This document shows positions 26,595 to 35,840 of a stretch of DNA of 64,000 bases, piece after piece. Made by a program: the position numbers and the translations under genes. The notes beneath the pieces are model-generated. The model was not told the DNA's origin. It did no database searches and was given only the letters and a program-made list of their open reading frames with translations. The DNA is from Yersinia aldovae ATCC 35236 (GTDB lineage Bacteria > Pseudomonadota > Gammaproteobacteria > Enterobacterales > Enterobacteriaceae), in contig NZ_ACCB01000001.1 of the NCBI RefSeq assembly GCF_000173735.1, positions 124,001-188,000 of the forward strand. Direction: 5' to 3'. The first letter of the stretch is position 1, and every line of letters starts with the position of its first letter.

Positions 26595-28289
26595 TTGGAA
26601 AAAGTATGGCTAAAGCGTTATCCGGCAGATGTCCCCGCAGAGATCGATCCGGATCGCTATTCTTCTTTGGTGGAAATGTTTGAGAGCGCGGCTTTACGCT
26701 ATGCAGATCAGCCTGCGTTTATCAATATGGGGGAGGTGATGACCTTCCGTAAGTTGGAAGAGCGTAGCCGTGCTTTTGCCGCCTATCTGCAACAAGGTCT
26801 TGGTTTGCAAAAAGGTGACCGCGTGGCATTGATGATGCCAAATCTGTTGCAATATCCTATTGCCCTGTTTGGCATTTTACGTGCGGGTATGGTTGTGGTG
26901 AATGTGAACCCACTGTATACCCCGCGAGAACTTGAGCATCAGCTTAATGATAGCGGGGCTGCCGCCATCGTTATTGTCTCCAACTTTGCTCATACCCTTG
27001 AAAAAGTGGTGTTTAAAACTCAGGTAAAACACGTCATTTTAACCCGCATGGGTGACCAGCTATCGACGGCAAAAGGAACGCTGGTGAATTTCGTGGTGAA
27101 ATACATTAAGCGATTGGTGCCAAAATACTATCTGCCGGATGCTATTTCATTTCGCACCGCGCTGCAAAAAGGCCGCCGCCTGCAATATGTTAAGCCCGAC
27201 GTGATCAATACCGATATGGCATTTTTGCAATATACTGGCGGAACAACCGGTGTTGCCAAAGGCGCGATGCTGACGCACCGTAATATGCAGTCGAACCTGG
27301 AACAGGTAAAGGCGGCTTACGCACCGTTATTGCAACCCGGCCATGAGATGGTCGTCACCGCACTGCCCCTCTATCATATTTTCGCGTTGACCATGAACTG
27401 TTTGCTGTTTATCGAGTTGGGTGGGCGCAGTTTATTGATAACCAACCCGCGCGATATTCCAGGCATGGTGAAAGAGCTAAGTCGCTATCCTTTCACGGCG
27501 ATAACCGGGGTAAATACGCTATTTAACGCATTGTTAAATAACGAGGAGTTTACCAAACTTGATTTCTCCGCTCTGCGTCTTTCAGTTGGCGGTGGAATGC
27601 CAGTGCAAAAAGCGGTTGCTGAACGGTGGGAAAAACTGACCGGCAAGCTCCTACTGGAAGGTTATGGTTTAACTGAGTGTTCACCGCTTGTTACCGGCAA
27701 TCCCTATGATTTGAAGCACCATAATGGCAGCATTGGCTTACCGGTGCCTTCAACCGATGTACGTCTGGTTGATGATGAGGGCCATGAGGTTGCATTGGGT
27801 CAGCCAGGTGAACTATGGGTGCGCGGGCCACAAGTTATGTTAGGCTATTGGCAGCGGCCAGAGGCTACCGATGAAATATTAAAAGACGGTTGGCTGGCAA
27901 CGGGTGATATTGCGACGTTGGATGAACAAGGGTTCTTGCGCATTGTCGATCGTAAAAAAGATATGATTCTGGTTTCAGGTTTCAACGTTTATCCAAATGA
28001 GATTGAGGATGTGGTAGCGTTGCATACGAAAGTGCTGGAGTCTGCCGTTGTTGGGGTGCCTAATGAGGTCTCCGGTGAGACGGTAAAACTTTATGTGGTA
28101 AAAAAAGATGCGTCACTAACAATAGATGAGTTATTGACCCATTGCCGCCGCTACCTTACCGGGTATAAAGTACCGAGAATTGTAGAGTTCCGTGACGAGT
28201 TGCCGAAGTCAAATGTCGGTAAAATTTTGCGCCGAGAACTACGTGATGAGCAGGTTAAGCCTACGGTGGATGACCAAAACGCCGCTTAA
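26595..28289 (+). CDS. fadD: FadD, long-chain acyl-CoA synthetase
   Basis: FadD activates incoming long-chain fatty acids to acyl-CoA at the inner membrane, driving uptake and producing the ligand that releases FadR. It has 564 residues (E. coli 561). The start is TTG ([14 protein letters not shown] against MKKVWLNRYPADVP) behind CAGGAG, matching the TTG start of E. coli fadD. The ATP/AMP motif [18 protein letters not shown] is near residue 213, and the fatty-acyl signature [20 protein letters not shown] is near residue 433. It precedes rnd, as in E. coli. Confidence 0.97.
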   Translation: MEKVWLKRYPADVPAEIDPDRYSSLVEMFESAALRYADQPAFINMGEVMTFRKLEERSRAFAAYLQQGLGLQKGDRVALMMPNLLQYPIALFGILRAGMVVVNVNPLYTPRELEHQLNDSGAAAIVIVSNFAHTLEKVVFKTQVKHVILTRMGDQLSTAKGTLVNFVVKYIKRLVPKYYLPDAISFRTALQKGRRLQYVKPDVINTDMAFLQYTGGTTGVAKGAMLTHRNMQSNLEQVKAAYAPLLQPGHEMVVTALPLYHIFALTMNCLLFIELGGRSLLITNPRDIPGMVKELSRYPFTAITGVNTLFNALLNNEEFTKLDFSALRLSVGGGMPVQKAVAERWEKLTGKLLLEGYGLTECSPLVTGNPYDLKHHNGSIGLPVPSTDVRLVDDEGHEVALGQPGELWVRGPQVMLGYWQRPEATDEILKDGWLATGDIATLDEQGFLRIVDRKKDMILVSGFNVYPNEIEDVVALHTKVLESAVVGVPNEVSGETVKLYVVKKDASLTIDELLTHCRRYLTGYKVPRIVEFRDELPKSNVGKILRRELRDEQVKPTVDDQNAA

Positions 28290-28314
28290 CCTAAGCGAGT
28301 CACCTAATCATCAT

Positions 28315-28344
28315 CAACAACGCCGGTCATCACCGGCGTTGTTG
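28315..28344 (+). terminator. Strong hairpin between fadD and rnd
   Basis: CAACAACGCCGGT and ACCGGCGTTGTTG are a perfect 13-bp inverted repeat with a CATC loop, followed by TGTTTG. The U-tract is poor but the stem is strong. Confidence 0.75.
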
Positions 28345-28383
28345 TGTTTGTCATAGACTACCGACTATATAGAGAATGACGTT

Positions 28384-29505
28384 TTGAATTATCAGTTGAT
28401 CACTACCAACAGTGCGTTACAGCAGGTTTGCGAACAAGCCAGAACACACACTCATGTCGCGCTGGATACCGAGTTTGTCAGAACACGTACCTACTATCCT
28501 CAACTGGGGCTGATTCAACTGTTTGACGGTGAACAACTTTCACTGATTGACCCTTTGCCCATTACGCAGTGGCAACCCTTCCGCGCGTTACTGCAAGATT
28601 TGAGTGTCGTGAAGTACCTACATGCGGGTAGCGAAGATTTGGAAGTGTTCTTAAATGCTTTTGAGCAGATGCCAACGCCGATGATTGACACGCAGGTGCT
28701 GGCGGCATTTTCAGGGCGCACGTTGTCCTGTGGATTTGCCATGTTGGTGAATGAATTTGAAGGTATCGAGCTGGATAAAAGCGAGTCACGCACGGATTGG
28801 ATAGCGCGCCCCCTGAGCGAAAAACAGTGTGATTACGCTGCCGCCGATGTGTTTTATCTTTTGCCGTTGGCCGCGAAATTGGTTGAGGCGACTGAAGCCG
28901 CAGGGCGTATGGATGCCGCAATTGATGAGTGTGAATTGTTGTGTCGCCGCCGCAGTGAAACACTTGATCCAGAGCTGGCTTACCGCGAGATTACCAATGC
29001 CTGGCAGTTGCGCGGTCATCAACTGGCCTGTTTGCAGATGTTAGCGGCATGGCGTTTGCGTCAGGCACGCGAGCGTGATTTGGCGGTTAATTTTGTGGTG
29101 CGTGAAGAGAACCTGTGGCAGGTCGCCCGTTATCAGCCGACCTCGTTAGGTGAACTGGACTCTCTGGGCCTGAGTGGGCAGGAGATCCGGTATCATGGGC
29201 GCACCTTACTGGCGCTGGTGGCAGAAGCAAATAAAGTACCTGAAGAGCAGCTCCCGCTGCCCGTGGCTAATCTGATTGATCAACCTGGCTACAAGAAGGT
29301 CTTTAAAGATATTAAAGCATTAATTACGTCAATCAGTGAGCGCAGTGGATTAAGCAGTGAACTACTGGCATCGCGTCGCCAAATTAATCAGTTACTCAGT
29401 TGGCACTGGAAATTGAAGTCGTCTGAGATACAACCTGAATTATTAAGTGGCTGGCGTGGGGATCTGATGTCTGTAGAATTAATGGCGATTTTACAGCAAT
29501 ATTAA
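28384..29505 (+). CDS. rnd: RNase D
   Basis: RNase D is a 3'-5' exoribonuclease that trims tRNA precursors. It has 373 residues (E. coli 375). The start is TTG, the unusual UUG also used in E. coli. The DEDDy residues are visible: ALDTEFVRTRTYYPQ near residue 27, LHAGSEDLEVF near residue 84, and the YAAADVFYL motif with Tyr and Asp near residue 155. The HRDC domain covers about 210-290 (ITNAWQLRGHQLACLQML). Confidence 0.97.
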   Translation: MNYQLITTNSALQQVCEQARTHTHVALDTEFVRTRTYYPQLGLIQLFDGEQLSLIDPLPITQWQPFRALLQDLSVVKYLHAGSEDLEVFLNAFEQMPTPMIDTQVLAAFSGRTLSCGFAMLVNEFEGIELDKSESRTDWIARPLSEKQCDYAAADVFYLLPLAAKLVEATEAAGRMDAAIDECELLCRRRSETLDPELAYREITNAWQLRGHQLACLQMLAAWRLRQARERDLAVNFVVREENLWQVARYQPTSLGELDSLGLSGQEIRYHGRTLLALVAEANKVPEEQLPLPVANLIDQPGYKKVFKDIKALITSISERSGLSSELLASRRQINQLLSWHWKLKSSEIQPELLSGWRGDLMSVELMAILQQY

Positions 29506-29567
29506 TCAATATTCAGGGTGGAGGTGACTTCACTCTGGATATATATACAGCCGTTTGAAGGAAATAC

Positions 29568-29589
29568 CCCCTGTAAATAAATACAGGGG
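29568..29589. terminator. Hairpin between convergent rnd and minE
   Basis: CCCCTGTA and TACAGGGG form a perfect 8-bp stem with a 6-base loop. T-tracts are weak on both sides. It is the only terminator candidate in the gap. Confidence 0.45.
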
Positions 29590-29607
29590 ATAGTTATTGC
29601 GAAGAAA

Positions 29608-29877
29608 TCATTTAGGTGTTTCTTCCGTTTCCGGTAATGTCACGTTAAGTTCAAGCACCGAAATATCATCCCCTTTTTGCTCAAATTGCACATGCAGCAT
29701 TTCAGGATCGATCTGGATATATTTACAAATAACCGCCAAAATATCGCGTTTCAAGTCAGGCAAATAATGGGGTTCACTGTCCCCACGACGACGCTCAGCG
29801 ACGATAATTTGCAGCCGTTCCTTGGCTATATTGGCTGTCGGTTTTTTGCGGGACAGAAAAAAGTCTAACAAAGCCAT
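29608..29877 (-). CDS. minE: MinE, topological specificity factor of division-site selection
   Basis: MinE (89 residues; E. coli 88) stimulates MinD ATPase and drives the pole-to-pole oscillation. The amphipathic N-terminus [11 protein letters not shown] binds membrane and the following [16 protein letters not shown] is the MinD-contact strand/helix. The C-terminal dimerisation domain includes [22 protein letters not shown]. It is the last gene of minCDE, three bases after minD. Confidence 0.97.
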
Positions 29878-29880
29878 GGT

Positions 29881-30693
29881 TTATCCCCCAAAAAGGCGTT
29901 TCAGGAAGCCCTTCTTCTCTTCTTCAATGAAGCGGAAGGGGCGTTCTTCTCCTAGCAAACGGTCAACGGTATCGTCATAAGCTTTACCGGCATCTGACTC
30001 TTTGTCCAGAATAACAGGCTCGCCTTGGTTCGAGGCGCGCAGTACTGATTGGTCTTCTGGAATAACGCCAACCAACGGTATCCTTAGAATATCGAGGACA
30101 TCTTCCATACTAAGCATATCACCGCGATTAACACGCCCTGGATTGTAGCGGGTTAACAGCAGATGCTCTTTAATGGGCTCCTGGCCTTTTTCAGCACGAC
30201 GTGACTTAGATGACAATATCCCGAGGATTCTGTCTGAGTCACGTACTGAAGAGACCTCAGGGTTGGTGGTGATAACAGCCTCGTCGGCGAAATAGAGCGC
30301 CATTAGCGCACCGCTTTCGATACCTGCCGGAGAGTCACACACCACGAACTCGAAATTCATTTCACCCAGATCGTGCAAAATCTTCTCAACACCCTCTTTG
30401 GTCAGGGCATCTTTATCACGAGTTTGTGATGCGGGCAGAATATAGAGATTATCTGTACGTTTATCTTTGATTAATGCCTGATTCAACGTGGCATCACCTT
30501 GAATAACATTAACAAAATCATAAACGACCCGGCGTTCACATCCCATAATCAAATCAAGGTTCCGCAGGCCGATATCGAAATCGATGACCACGGTTTTCTT
30601 ACCTTTTTGGGCCAAGCCGGTTGCGATAGCCGCGCTTGATGTGGTCTTGCCAACGCCCCCTTTACCCGATGTAACAACAATAATGCGTGCCAT
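29881..30693 (-). CDS. minD: MinD, septum-site ATPase
   Basis: MinD (270 residues, as in E. coli) is the membrane-associated ATPase that recruits MinC and is displaced by MinE. The deviant Walker A is SGKGGVGKTTSSAAIA near residue 10. The CDSPAGIESGALMALYFADEAV block is near residue 118. The C-terminal amphipathic membrane-targeting helix KKGFLKRLFGG is intact. It lies 25 bases after minC. Confidence 0.98.
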   Translation of the reverse strand: MARIIVVTSGKGGVGKTTSSAAIATGLAQKGKKTVVIDFDIGLRNLDLIMGCERRVVYDFVNVIQGDATLNQALIKDKRTDNLYILPASQTRDKDALTKEGVEKILHDLGEMNFEFVVCDSPAGIESGALMALYFADEAVITTNPEVSSVRDSDRILGILSSKSRRAEKGQEPIKEHLLLTRYNPGRVNRGDMLSMEDVLDILRIPLVGVIPEDQSVLRASNQGEPVILDKESDAGKAYDDTVDRLLGEERPFRFIEEEKKGFLKRLFGG

Positions 30694-30718
30694 GAAATGG
30701 ATTCCTTGTCAAAAGGGC

Positions 30719-31405
30719 TTAATTTAAAGGTTGTATAGTTAACGCGTTATCCAGCAGATGCAGACGTGCTGCCTGACCGAAATAGCCCGGCGGAATCTGA
30801 TCACTTAACCAGTACTGCCCTGCGATAGAGACTAGTTCAGCACCCAGATGCGTGCAAAAAATCTGACATTGGGCATCACCGGATGCACCTGCCAGCGCAC
30901 GGCCTCGCATCATTCCATAGATATGAATATTGCCATCGGCAATTAATTCAGCACCGGCACTGACACTGCTGATAACAATCAAATCGCAATTTCGGGCATA
31001 GATCTGTTGGCCAGAACGGACAGGAGTACTGATGATACGTGTCTTGACAGGGGCATTCTCTGGTGGGCTGACGACAGGTTCAGGGGCCATTTTCTGACCT
31101 TTGCCTTCGCTCAATAACGGCAAACCTGCCCGTGCTATTGCCCGCTTTTGACGCTCATCCTGACAACCACTGATGCCAACAATACGCAGACCTGCTGAAG
31201 TGACAGCCTGTTGTAGATCTTTCCAGTTAGCACCGTTAGGTAACGTTGCAACGTTAATCACAACAGGGGCGTTTTTCAGGAAAGCGGGGGCTTGGTCCAC
31301 CTTTTCCTGTAAAGCCTGACGGATTACCTCTGGTCGGGCATCATGCAAATGAATGACCGATAGGGTAAAACTACTGCCTTTTAACTCAATTGGCGATTGT
31401 GACAT
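30719..31405 (-). CDS. minC: MinC, septum-site inhibitor
   Basis: MinC (228 residues; E. coli 231) blocks FtsZ polymers away from mid-cell. The N-terminal FtsZ-binding domain covers about 1-100. A linker with [15 protein letters not shown] follows, then the C-terminal beta-helix domain with [29 protein letters not shown] and GDAQCQIFC, which binds MinD and the septum. It is the first gene of the minCDE operon. Confidence 0.97.
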   Translation of the reverse strand: MSQSPIELKGSSFTLSVIHLHDARPEVIRQALQEKVDQAPAFLKNAPVVINVATLPNGANWKDLQQAVTSAGLRIVGISGCQDERQKRAIARAGLPLLSEGKGQKMAPEPVVSPPENAPVKTRIISTPVRSGQQIYARNCDLIVISSVSAGAELIADGNIHIYGMMRGRALAGASGDAQCQIFCTHLGAELVSIAGQYWLSDQIPPGYFGQAARLHLLDNALTIQPLN

Positions 31406-31873
31406 CTATCCTGACTCAGTTTCAGCTACGTTTAATCCCCGTAATATCATTCGGGGCACAATATTCCGATGTTCCTAAGCATGTTATAGGTAATATAAAA
31501 ATAAATCTATCCGTATCAATATATTGAGATCTTAAGTTCACAATTACTCCAAACTGATAGGAAATTACAGCATAAGTTCCTCCTATTCGCTAGCCCCGAC
31601 CTGCCTATATTTAATTGTTATCACTGTTGTTTTGTACTTGTGTATTTTTTCAACAAATGAATTTGCTGACCTAAAATTTATTTCTACCCATAAAAAGGGC
31701 TGTTTTGTATCGAATAGACTTATAGCTCACCAATATTACGGCTTTTAAGATGATGAAATAGAGACAATGAAGAGGTTATTATCCGTTGGTCGAAATACGC
31801 AACCGTATTTATTTCAGAAAAATCTCACCTGGGGTCGGGTATTAGTTTTGCTAGTCACTAGTGATTCCTTATT
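31406..31873. other. AT-rich intergenic region upstream of minC
   Basis: No supported gene in this stretch. It must hold the minC promoter on the left side. A 42-codon ORF at 31767-31895 exists but overlaps the Fur-type box and has no clear ribosome binding site. Confidence 0.5.
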
Positions 31874-31892
31874 GAGAATGATAATTATTTTG
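31874..31892. promoter_or_regulatory. Fur-type box upstream of a small exported protein gene
   Basis: GAGAATGATAATTATTTTG matches the 19-bp Fur consensus GATAATGATAATCATTATC at 15 positions. It lies 45 bases before the ATG at 31938. Confidence 0.6.
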
Positions 31893-31937
31893 TGATAACT
31901 TACGGGTTCGATAAAACATTAGTACAGGAAAATAACG

Positions 31938-32279
31938 ATGAAAAGGAACTTCATCCTGCCATCATTCATCTGTGGTGTAGCTCTATCTTTATCACTTGCG
32001 GCACATGCTGATTTTAATTATCACGCTGAAATACCGAAGGATAATAAAGTCCCCACTGACTATTTGGAAAAGCGTAAAGCACTGGCACCCACTGCACCCG
32101 ACGCGCAATCCTGGCAGCGTCAGGTAGACGAGGCGCAAGCTCGTGCGGATGCAGAGGCGGCAAGACGTAAAAGTGAGAAAAAAGCGAAGTGCGAGGAGCA
32201 GGCGTACCACCAAGTCAGGCGTATTGACCGAGACAAGCGCCAATATTATGTACCGCCGCCTTGTATTGGTATCTATTGA
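31938..32279 (+). CDS. Small exported protein of unknown function, possibly Fur-regulated
   Basis: A 113-residue protein that I do not recognise. Residues 1-24 are a clear Sec signal peptide (MKRNF, hydrophobic core, then AAHADF with cleavage after AHA). The mature part is charged: DYLEKRKALAPTAPDAQSW, then a helical stretch rich in Ala, Arg, Glu and Lys (QVDEAQARADAEAARRKSEKKAKC), and a tail QYYVPPPCIGIY. Two cysteines in the mature part could form a disulphide. A site AGGAAAATAACG precedes the ATG. The gene stands alone between minC and ycgL. A Fur-type box suggests iron-dependent expression, but nothing in the protein resembles a known iron carrier. Confidence 0.75.
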   Translation: MKRNFILPSFICGVALSLSLAAHADFNYHAEIPKDNKVPTDYLEKRKALAPTAPDAQSWQRQVDEAQARADAEAARRKSEKKAKCEEQAYHQVRRIDRDKRQYYVPPPCIGIY

Positions 32280-32368
32280 TATCTGCAACGTGTGAACGTG
32301 CAGTCGTGGTATAGTTATCTGCTAATTATGCAGGTTTACTATCGAATTCATCAAATAGAGTCCAGAAC

Positions 32369-32640
32369 ATGCTTTGTGCGATTTACAGAAGCCCGAAACG
32401 GGATCAAACCTACCTTTATATTGAAAAAAAGATGATTTTTCTCGGGTGCCGGCTGAATTACTCACCCGTTTTGGTCAGCCACAGTTTGCGATGTTGCTGT
32501 CGTTAAATGAACGTAAAACCCTCGCTACCGCTGATGTCGAGAAAGTGAAGAACTCATTGGTTGAGCAAGGCTTCTATCTGCAAGTTCCGCCTCCACCAGA
32601 AAGCTTGTTAAAAATGCATTTAGGCGAAACTAAAGCATAA
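32369..32640 (+). pseudogene. ycgL: YcgL-domain protein, frameshifted
   Basis: The joined frames encode a 90-residue YcgL protein. The first frame reads [21 protein letters not shown], then shifts; the second reads [36 protein letters not shown] to [17 protein letters not shown]. The break is a run of seven A at 32424-32430 where eight (GAA AAA AAA GAT) restore the frame. Without the repair only the C-terminal 64 residues could be made from an internal start. YcgL is a small conserved protein (UPF0745) without firm function. Position between minC and ycgM agrees with E. coli. Sequencing error is likely. Confidence 0.85.
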
Positions 32641-32812
32641 TGGCGGCGCGGTGTGACCAATGGCGATAAACCCATCGCCATAATCTTTATTTTCATAACG
32701 CTCATCGTCATAACATCCACAGCTACAATAGAAGGAAGTTACGGCGTGAAACCCGTCTGACTTGGGATCTTCACACCTGCACAGGGTAGCATTTTAACCA
32801 AGGAATACGCCG

Positions 32813-33901
32813 ATGAAATTGTCAATGATCGCACTCGCGCTGGCAGCATTAGTGTCTGCGGGGTGCGCCCATAAAAATACGGCGACACCGCTTATCGTTA
32901 GCGCACAGGCGGCTCCTGCGCCCCAATCGATGTTAAGTTCGCCGTCGTCGGCGGGTAACCACACAGCAACTACGTTGTCTCAGCAGGGGCGCTCCCCGGC
33001 TGAATTCCCTGCCTATGTTGATGAGTTAAAAGCACAAGCGAGAGCCAAAGGGATTAGTCAGGCGACCCTTGATGTTGCTTTTGCCAACATTCATTTTGTT
33101 GACCGGGTTATCCAATCAGACCGTAATCAGTTAGAAAAGAAAGTGACTCTGGATGATTATCTCGCCAAAGTTCTGACTGCGACCAAGATAGAGCAGGGCA
33201 AAGAGATTTATCAGCGCTATCAGCCGCAATTATCACAAGTGACCGCACGCTATGGCGTACCCGAACGTTATATTGTTGCGCTGTGGGGCATGGAAAGCGG
33301 TTTTGGCAAAATTCAGGGCAAAGAAGATGTGATATCAGCGCTCTCTACGCTGGCCTTTGAAGGGCGTCGGGAAACCTTCTTTACTAACGAATTAATTGCT
33401 GCGCTGAAAATAATTCAACAAGGAAAAGTTGATGATCCACAGCTTAAAGGCTCATGGGCCGGTGCGATGGGGCAGAGCCAGTTTATGCCAAGCTCTTTCC
33501 TGACCTATGGGGTCGATGGTGATGGCGATGGAAAAATAGATATTTGGAATAATATTGATGATGTATTTGCTTCCACGGCTAACTATCTGTCTACTGAAGG
33601 TTGGAAACCCGGCATAGGTTGGGGTCAGGAGGTTGTCTTACCTCAAACTTTTGATGTAAACCAGGCTGGATTGAAAAACGGACAAGCAAAGACAGTCGCT
33701 CAATGGCAGCAGTTAGGGTTGACACCGGCTACGGCTGGCCAGTTTGCATCATCTGACCTCCGGGCCTGGGTCATCATTCCGGATGATGTGCGAGGAAGAG
33801 CATTTCTGGTTTATGATAATTTCCGGACCATTATGCACTGGAACCGTTCTTACTATTTTGCCATCAGCATCGGTATGATGGCCGATGCTATAAGCCAATA
33901 G
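32813..33901 (+). CDS. MltB-family lytic murein transglycosylase, lipoprotein
   Basis: A 362-residue lytic transglycosylase that should cleave the glycan strand of peptidoglycan with formation of 1,6-anhydro-muramic acid. A lipoprotein signal ends in VSAGCAH, giving Cys18 as the lipidated residue. The catalytic glutamate is in ALWGMESGFGKIQG near residue 161. The GAMGQSQFMPSSFLTYGVDGDGDGKIDIWN block includes an EF-hand-like calcium loop (DGDGDGKIDIW) near residue 240. It is a paralogue of MltB rather than MltB itself: the N-terminal part from residue 25 to 95 is not conserved with E. coli MltB. It lies between ycgL and ycgM. Confidence 0.9.
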   Translation: MKLSMIALALAALVSAGCAHKNTATPLIVSAQAAPAPQSMLSSPSSAGNHTATTLSQQGRSPAEFPAYVDELKAQARAKGISQATLDVAFANIHFVDRVIQSDRNQLEKKVTLDDYLAKVLTATKIEQGKEIYQRYQPQLSQVTARYGVPERYIVALWGMESGFGKIQGKEDVISALSTLAFEGRRETFFTNELIAALKIIQQGKVDDPQLKGSWAGAMGQSQFMPSSFLTYGVDGDGDGKIDIWNNIDDVFASTANYLSTEGWKPGIGWGQEVVLPQTFDVNQAGLKNGQAKTVAQWQQLGLTPATAGQFASSDLRAWVIIPDDVRGRAFLVYDNFRTIMHWNRSYYFAISIGMMADAISQ

Positions 33902-33970
33902 TCTCTGTTTGCATGGGGAATGGGCTGCGGTGGGGCGTGTCTATCAGCGTGAAACTTCAGGAGAGACAGT

Positions 33971-34627
33971 ATGTATCAACATAGAGACTGGCAAGGGGCT
34001 TTGCTGGATTTCCCCGTAAATAAAGTCGTTTGCGTCGGCAGTAACTATGCCGCACATATTAAAGAAATGGGAAGTACAGCCTCTGTCGAGCCAGTGCTGT
34101 TTATCAAACCTGAAACGGCACTTTGCGATATTCGCCAGCCTGTCTCTATCCCGAAGGATTTTGGTTCGGTACATCACGAGGTTGAATTGGCCGTTTTGAT
34201 TGGCACCCCGTTGAAACAAGCGAATGAAGACCGCGTGGCTCGCGCTATTGCAGGGTATGGTGTGGCGCTTGATCTAACCTTGCGTGATTTGCAAGCGGGG
34301 TTCAAAAAAGCAGGTCAGCCGTGGGAAAAAGCCAAGGCATTTGATGGCTCTTGCCCCATGTCTGGCTTTATTCCAGTGGCTGAATTTGGCGATGCGCAGC
34401 AGGCGGATCTGTTGCTGACAATCAATGGTGAAATCCGTCAACAGGGTAATACCCGTGACATGATCACCCCTATCATTCCGTTAATTATCTATATTAGCCG
34501 TTTCTTTACCTTGCGTGCAGGCGATATTGTGCTGACCGGTACACCTCAGGGAGTCGGGCCAATGCAATCGGGTGACATGCTGCAAATCTCATTGAATGGC
34601 AAGACGCTGAATACCCGCATAATCTAA
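33971..34627 (+). CDS. ycgM: YcgM, fumarylacetoacetate hydrolase family protein
   Basis: A 218-residue FAH-fold protein (E. coli YcgM 219). The metal-binding acidic residues of the fold are seen in HHEVELAVLIG near residue 70 and in GVALDLTLRDLQ near residue 98. CVGSNYAAHIKEMG is near residue 20, and the conserved LRAGDIVLTGTPQGVGPM is near residue 180. Members act as hydrolases, isomerases or oxaloacetate decarboxylases; I cannot tell which applies here. GGAGAG precedes the ATG. The gene lies upstream of ycgN as in E. coli. Confidence 0.93.
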   Translation: MYQHRDWQGALLDFPVNKVVCVGSNYAAHIKEMGSTASVEPVLFIKPETALCDIRQPVSIPKDFGSVHHEVELAVLIGTPLKQANEDRVARAIAGYGVALDLTLRDLQAGFKKAGQPWEKAKAFDGSCPMSGFIPVAEFGDAQQADLLLTINGEIRQQGNTRDMITPIIPLIIYISRFFTLRAGDIVLTGTPQGVGPMQSGDMLQISLNGKTLNTRII

Positions 34628-34745
34628 GCTAAAATCTGCCGCCAGCGTAATATCCGCAGGCGGCAAGGCTTGCATCTGACCGCTAAAGCGTCTATAACGA
34701 GCCGCTTATTTAACGCTATGCTTATTAACTATACCGGATATCGAT

Positions 34746-35192
34746 ATGTCACAACTTCCTTTTTGGCAGCAAAAAACACTCGCTGAAATGTCAGATAGTG
34801 AATGGGAATCACTGTGCGACGGATGCGGTCAATGCTGTTTGAATAAGCTGATTGATGAGGACACCGATGAGATTTATTTCACCAATGTGGCCTGTGATCA
34901 GCTCAATATTAAAACATGCCAGTGTCGTAACTATGAGCGGCGCTTTGAGCTGGAAGAAGATTGCATCAAGCTAACCCGCGAGAATCTGGTGACATTCGAG
35001 TGGTTACCACCTACCTGCGCTTATCGCATGGTGGGAGAGGGCCGAGGTTTACCCGACTGGCACCCTTTGTTAACCGGTTCCAAGGCGGCGATGCACGGCG
35101 AGCGTATCTCAGTACGCCATATTGCGGTGCGCGAAAGTGAAGTGGTTGACTGGCAAGACCACATTTTAAATAAACCACAGTGGGCCAGATAG
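34746..35192 (+). CDS. ycgN: YcgN, UPF0260 cysteine-rich protein
   Basis: A 148-residue UPF0260/YkgJ-type protein. Clustered cysteines CDGCGQCC (near residue 26) and CQCRNY (near residue 59) suggest a zinc or Fe-S cluster site. The block [26 protein letters not shown] near residue 95 is conserved in the family. The start here is five residues shorter than in E. coli. Function is unknown. Confidence 0.93.
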   Translation: MSQLPFWQQKTLAEMSDSEWESLCDGCGQCCLNKLIDEDTDEIYFTNVACDQLNIKTCQCRNYERRFELEEDCIKLTRENLVTFEWLPPTCAYRMVGEGRGLPDWHPLLTGSKAAMHGERISVRHIAVRESEVVDWQDHILNKPQWAR

Positions 35193-35255
35193 TCTGAATT
35201 TACTAAGCCAGCTATGGCATACTGGCATCGCAATTTAACCAAGAAACTCAATAAA

Positions 35256-35609
35256 ATGAAATATTCAACATTCGTTGCTGCTATCTTCACCGTTTCAGCG
35301 ACTTTCGCTAGTATTTACCAGGTTCAAGCCGCTGGGACGTCATTGATTAATCTGGATTGCCAACTGAAAAATGGCGGTAATCTGGCGGCGATATTAGATG
35401 GCCCCAATCAACAACTGACCATCGATAAATCCGTTTTTCAGTTCATAAAAGTTAAGCCAGAGGGTCAGGGCGAAGCACTCATATTCCAGAAGGCTAACAG
35501 CGAAGAACCGGTTATCGCTTCACTTAATATTTCAGCCATGCCGATACGTCTGGCTATCGTTGATAATGAGCAGGTCAGCCAATATATTTGTACCTATACT
35601 TCGGCATAA
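35256..35609 (+). CDS. Small exported protein of unknown function
   Basis: A 117-residue protein that I do not recognise. The start MKYSTFVAAIFTV is chosen because it begins a clean signal peptide (hydrophobic core to about residue 18, then QVQAAG with likely cleavage after QAA). The upstream 14 residues of the longest frame are charged and not signal-like. The mature protein is about 92 residues, with two cysteines (LDCQLK near the start, YICTYTSA at the end) that could pair. Its predicted beta-rich pattern suggests a small periplasmic domain. It stands alone, 63 bases after ycgN. Confidence 0.75.
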   Translation: MKYSTFVAAIFTVSATFASIYQVQAAGTSLINLDCQLKNGGNLAAILDGPNQQLTIDKSVFQFIKVKPEGQGEALIFQKANSEEPVIASLNISAMPIRLAIVDNEQVSQYICTYTSA

Positions 35610-35628
35610 TCTGTTGTTCGCTTAATCG

Positions 35629-35656
35629 AAAGGGCTACTTTGACTGTGGCCTTTTT
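35629..35656 (+). terminator. Imperfect terminator after the 35256 gene
   Basis: AAAGGGCTAC and GTGGCCTTT pair with one bulge, followed by five T around 35652-35656. The stem is imperfect but the T-tract is clear. Confidence 0.5.
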
Positions 35657-35840
35657 GTTATGTATCATGTTGATATTTAAGTTATTTTATAAAATATATG
35701 AAAAATAAAAAACAGCAAAAACCATCTTGAATGAGAGGTTTTCTCGAATAAGCTTGATGAATGGTAATAACAGTGTATAATTATTAGTCTGCTAAAATAA
35801 TAACATAATTAGATCAACGGCAGTTGATAGATAAGATGCT

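Noticed and set aside
28562-29022. Minus-strand ORFs inside rnd
   Set aside because: Shadows of RNase D, which has all of its catalytic residues on the plus strand.
31767-31895. 42-codon ORF upstream of the small exported protein
   Set aside because: No good ribosome binding site, and it runs through the Fur-type box; it looks like chance.
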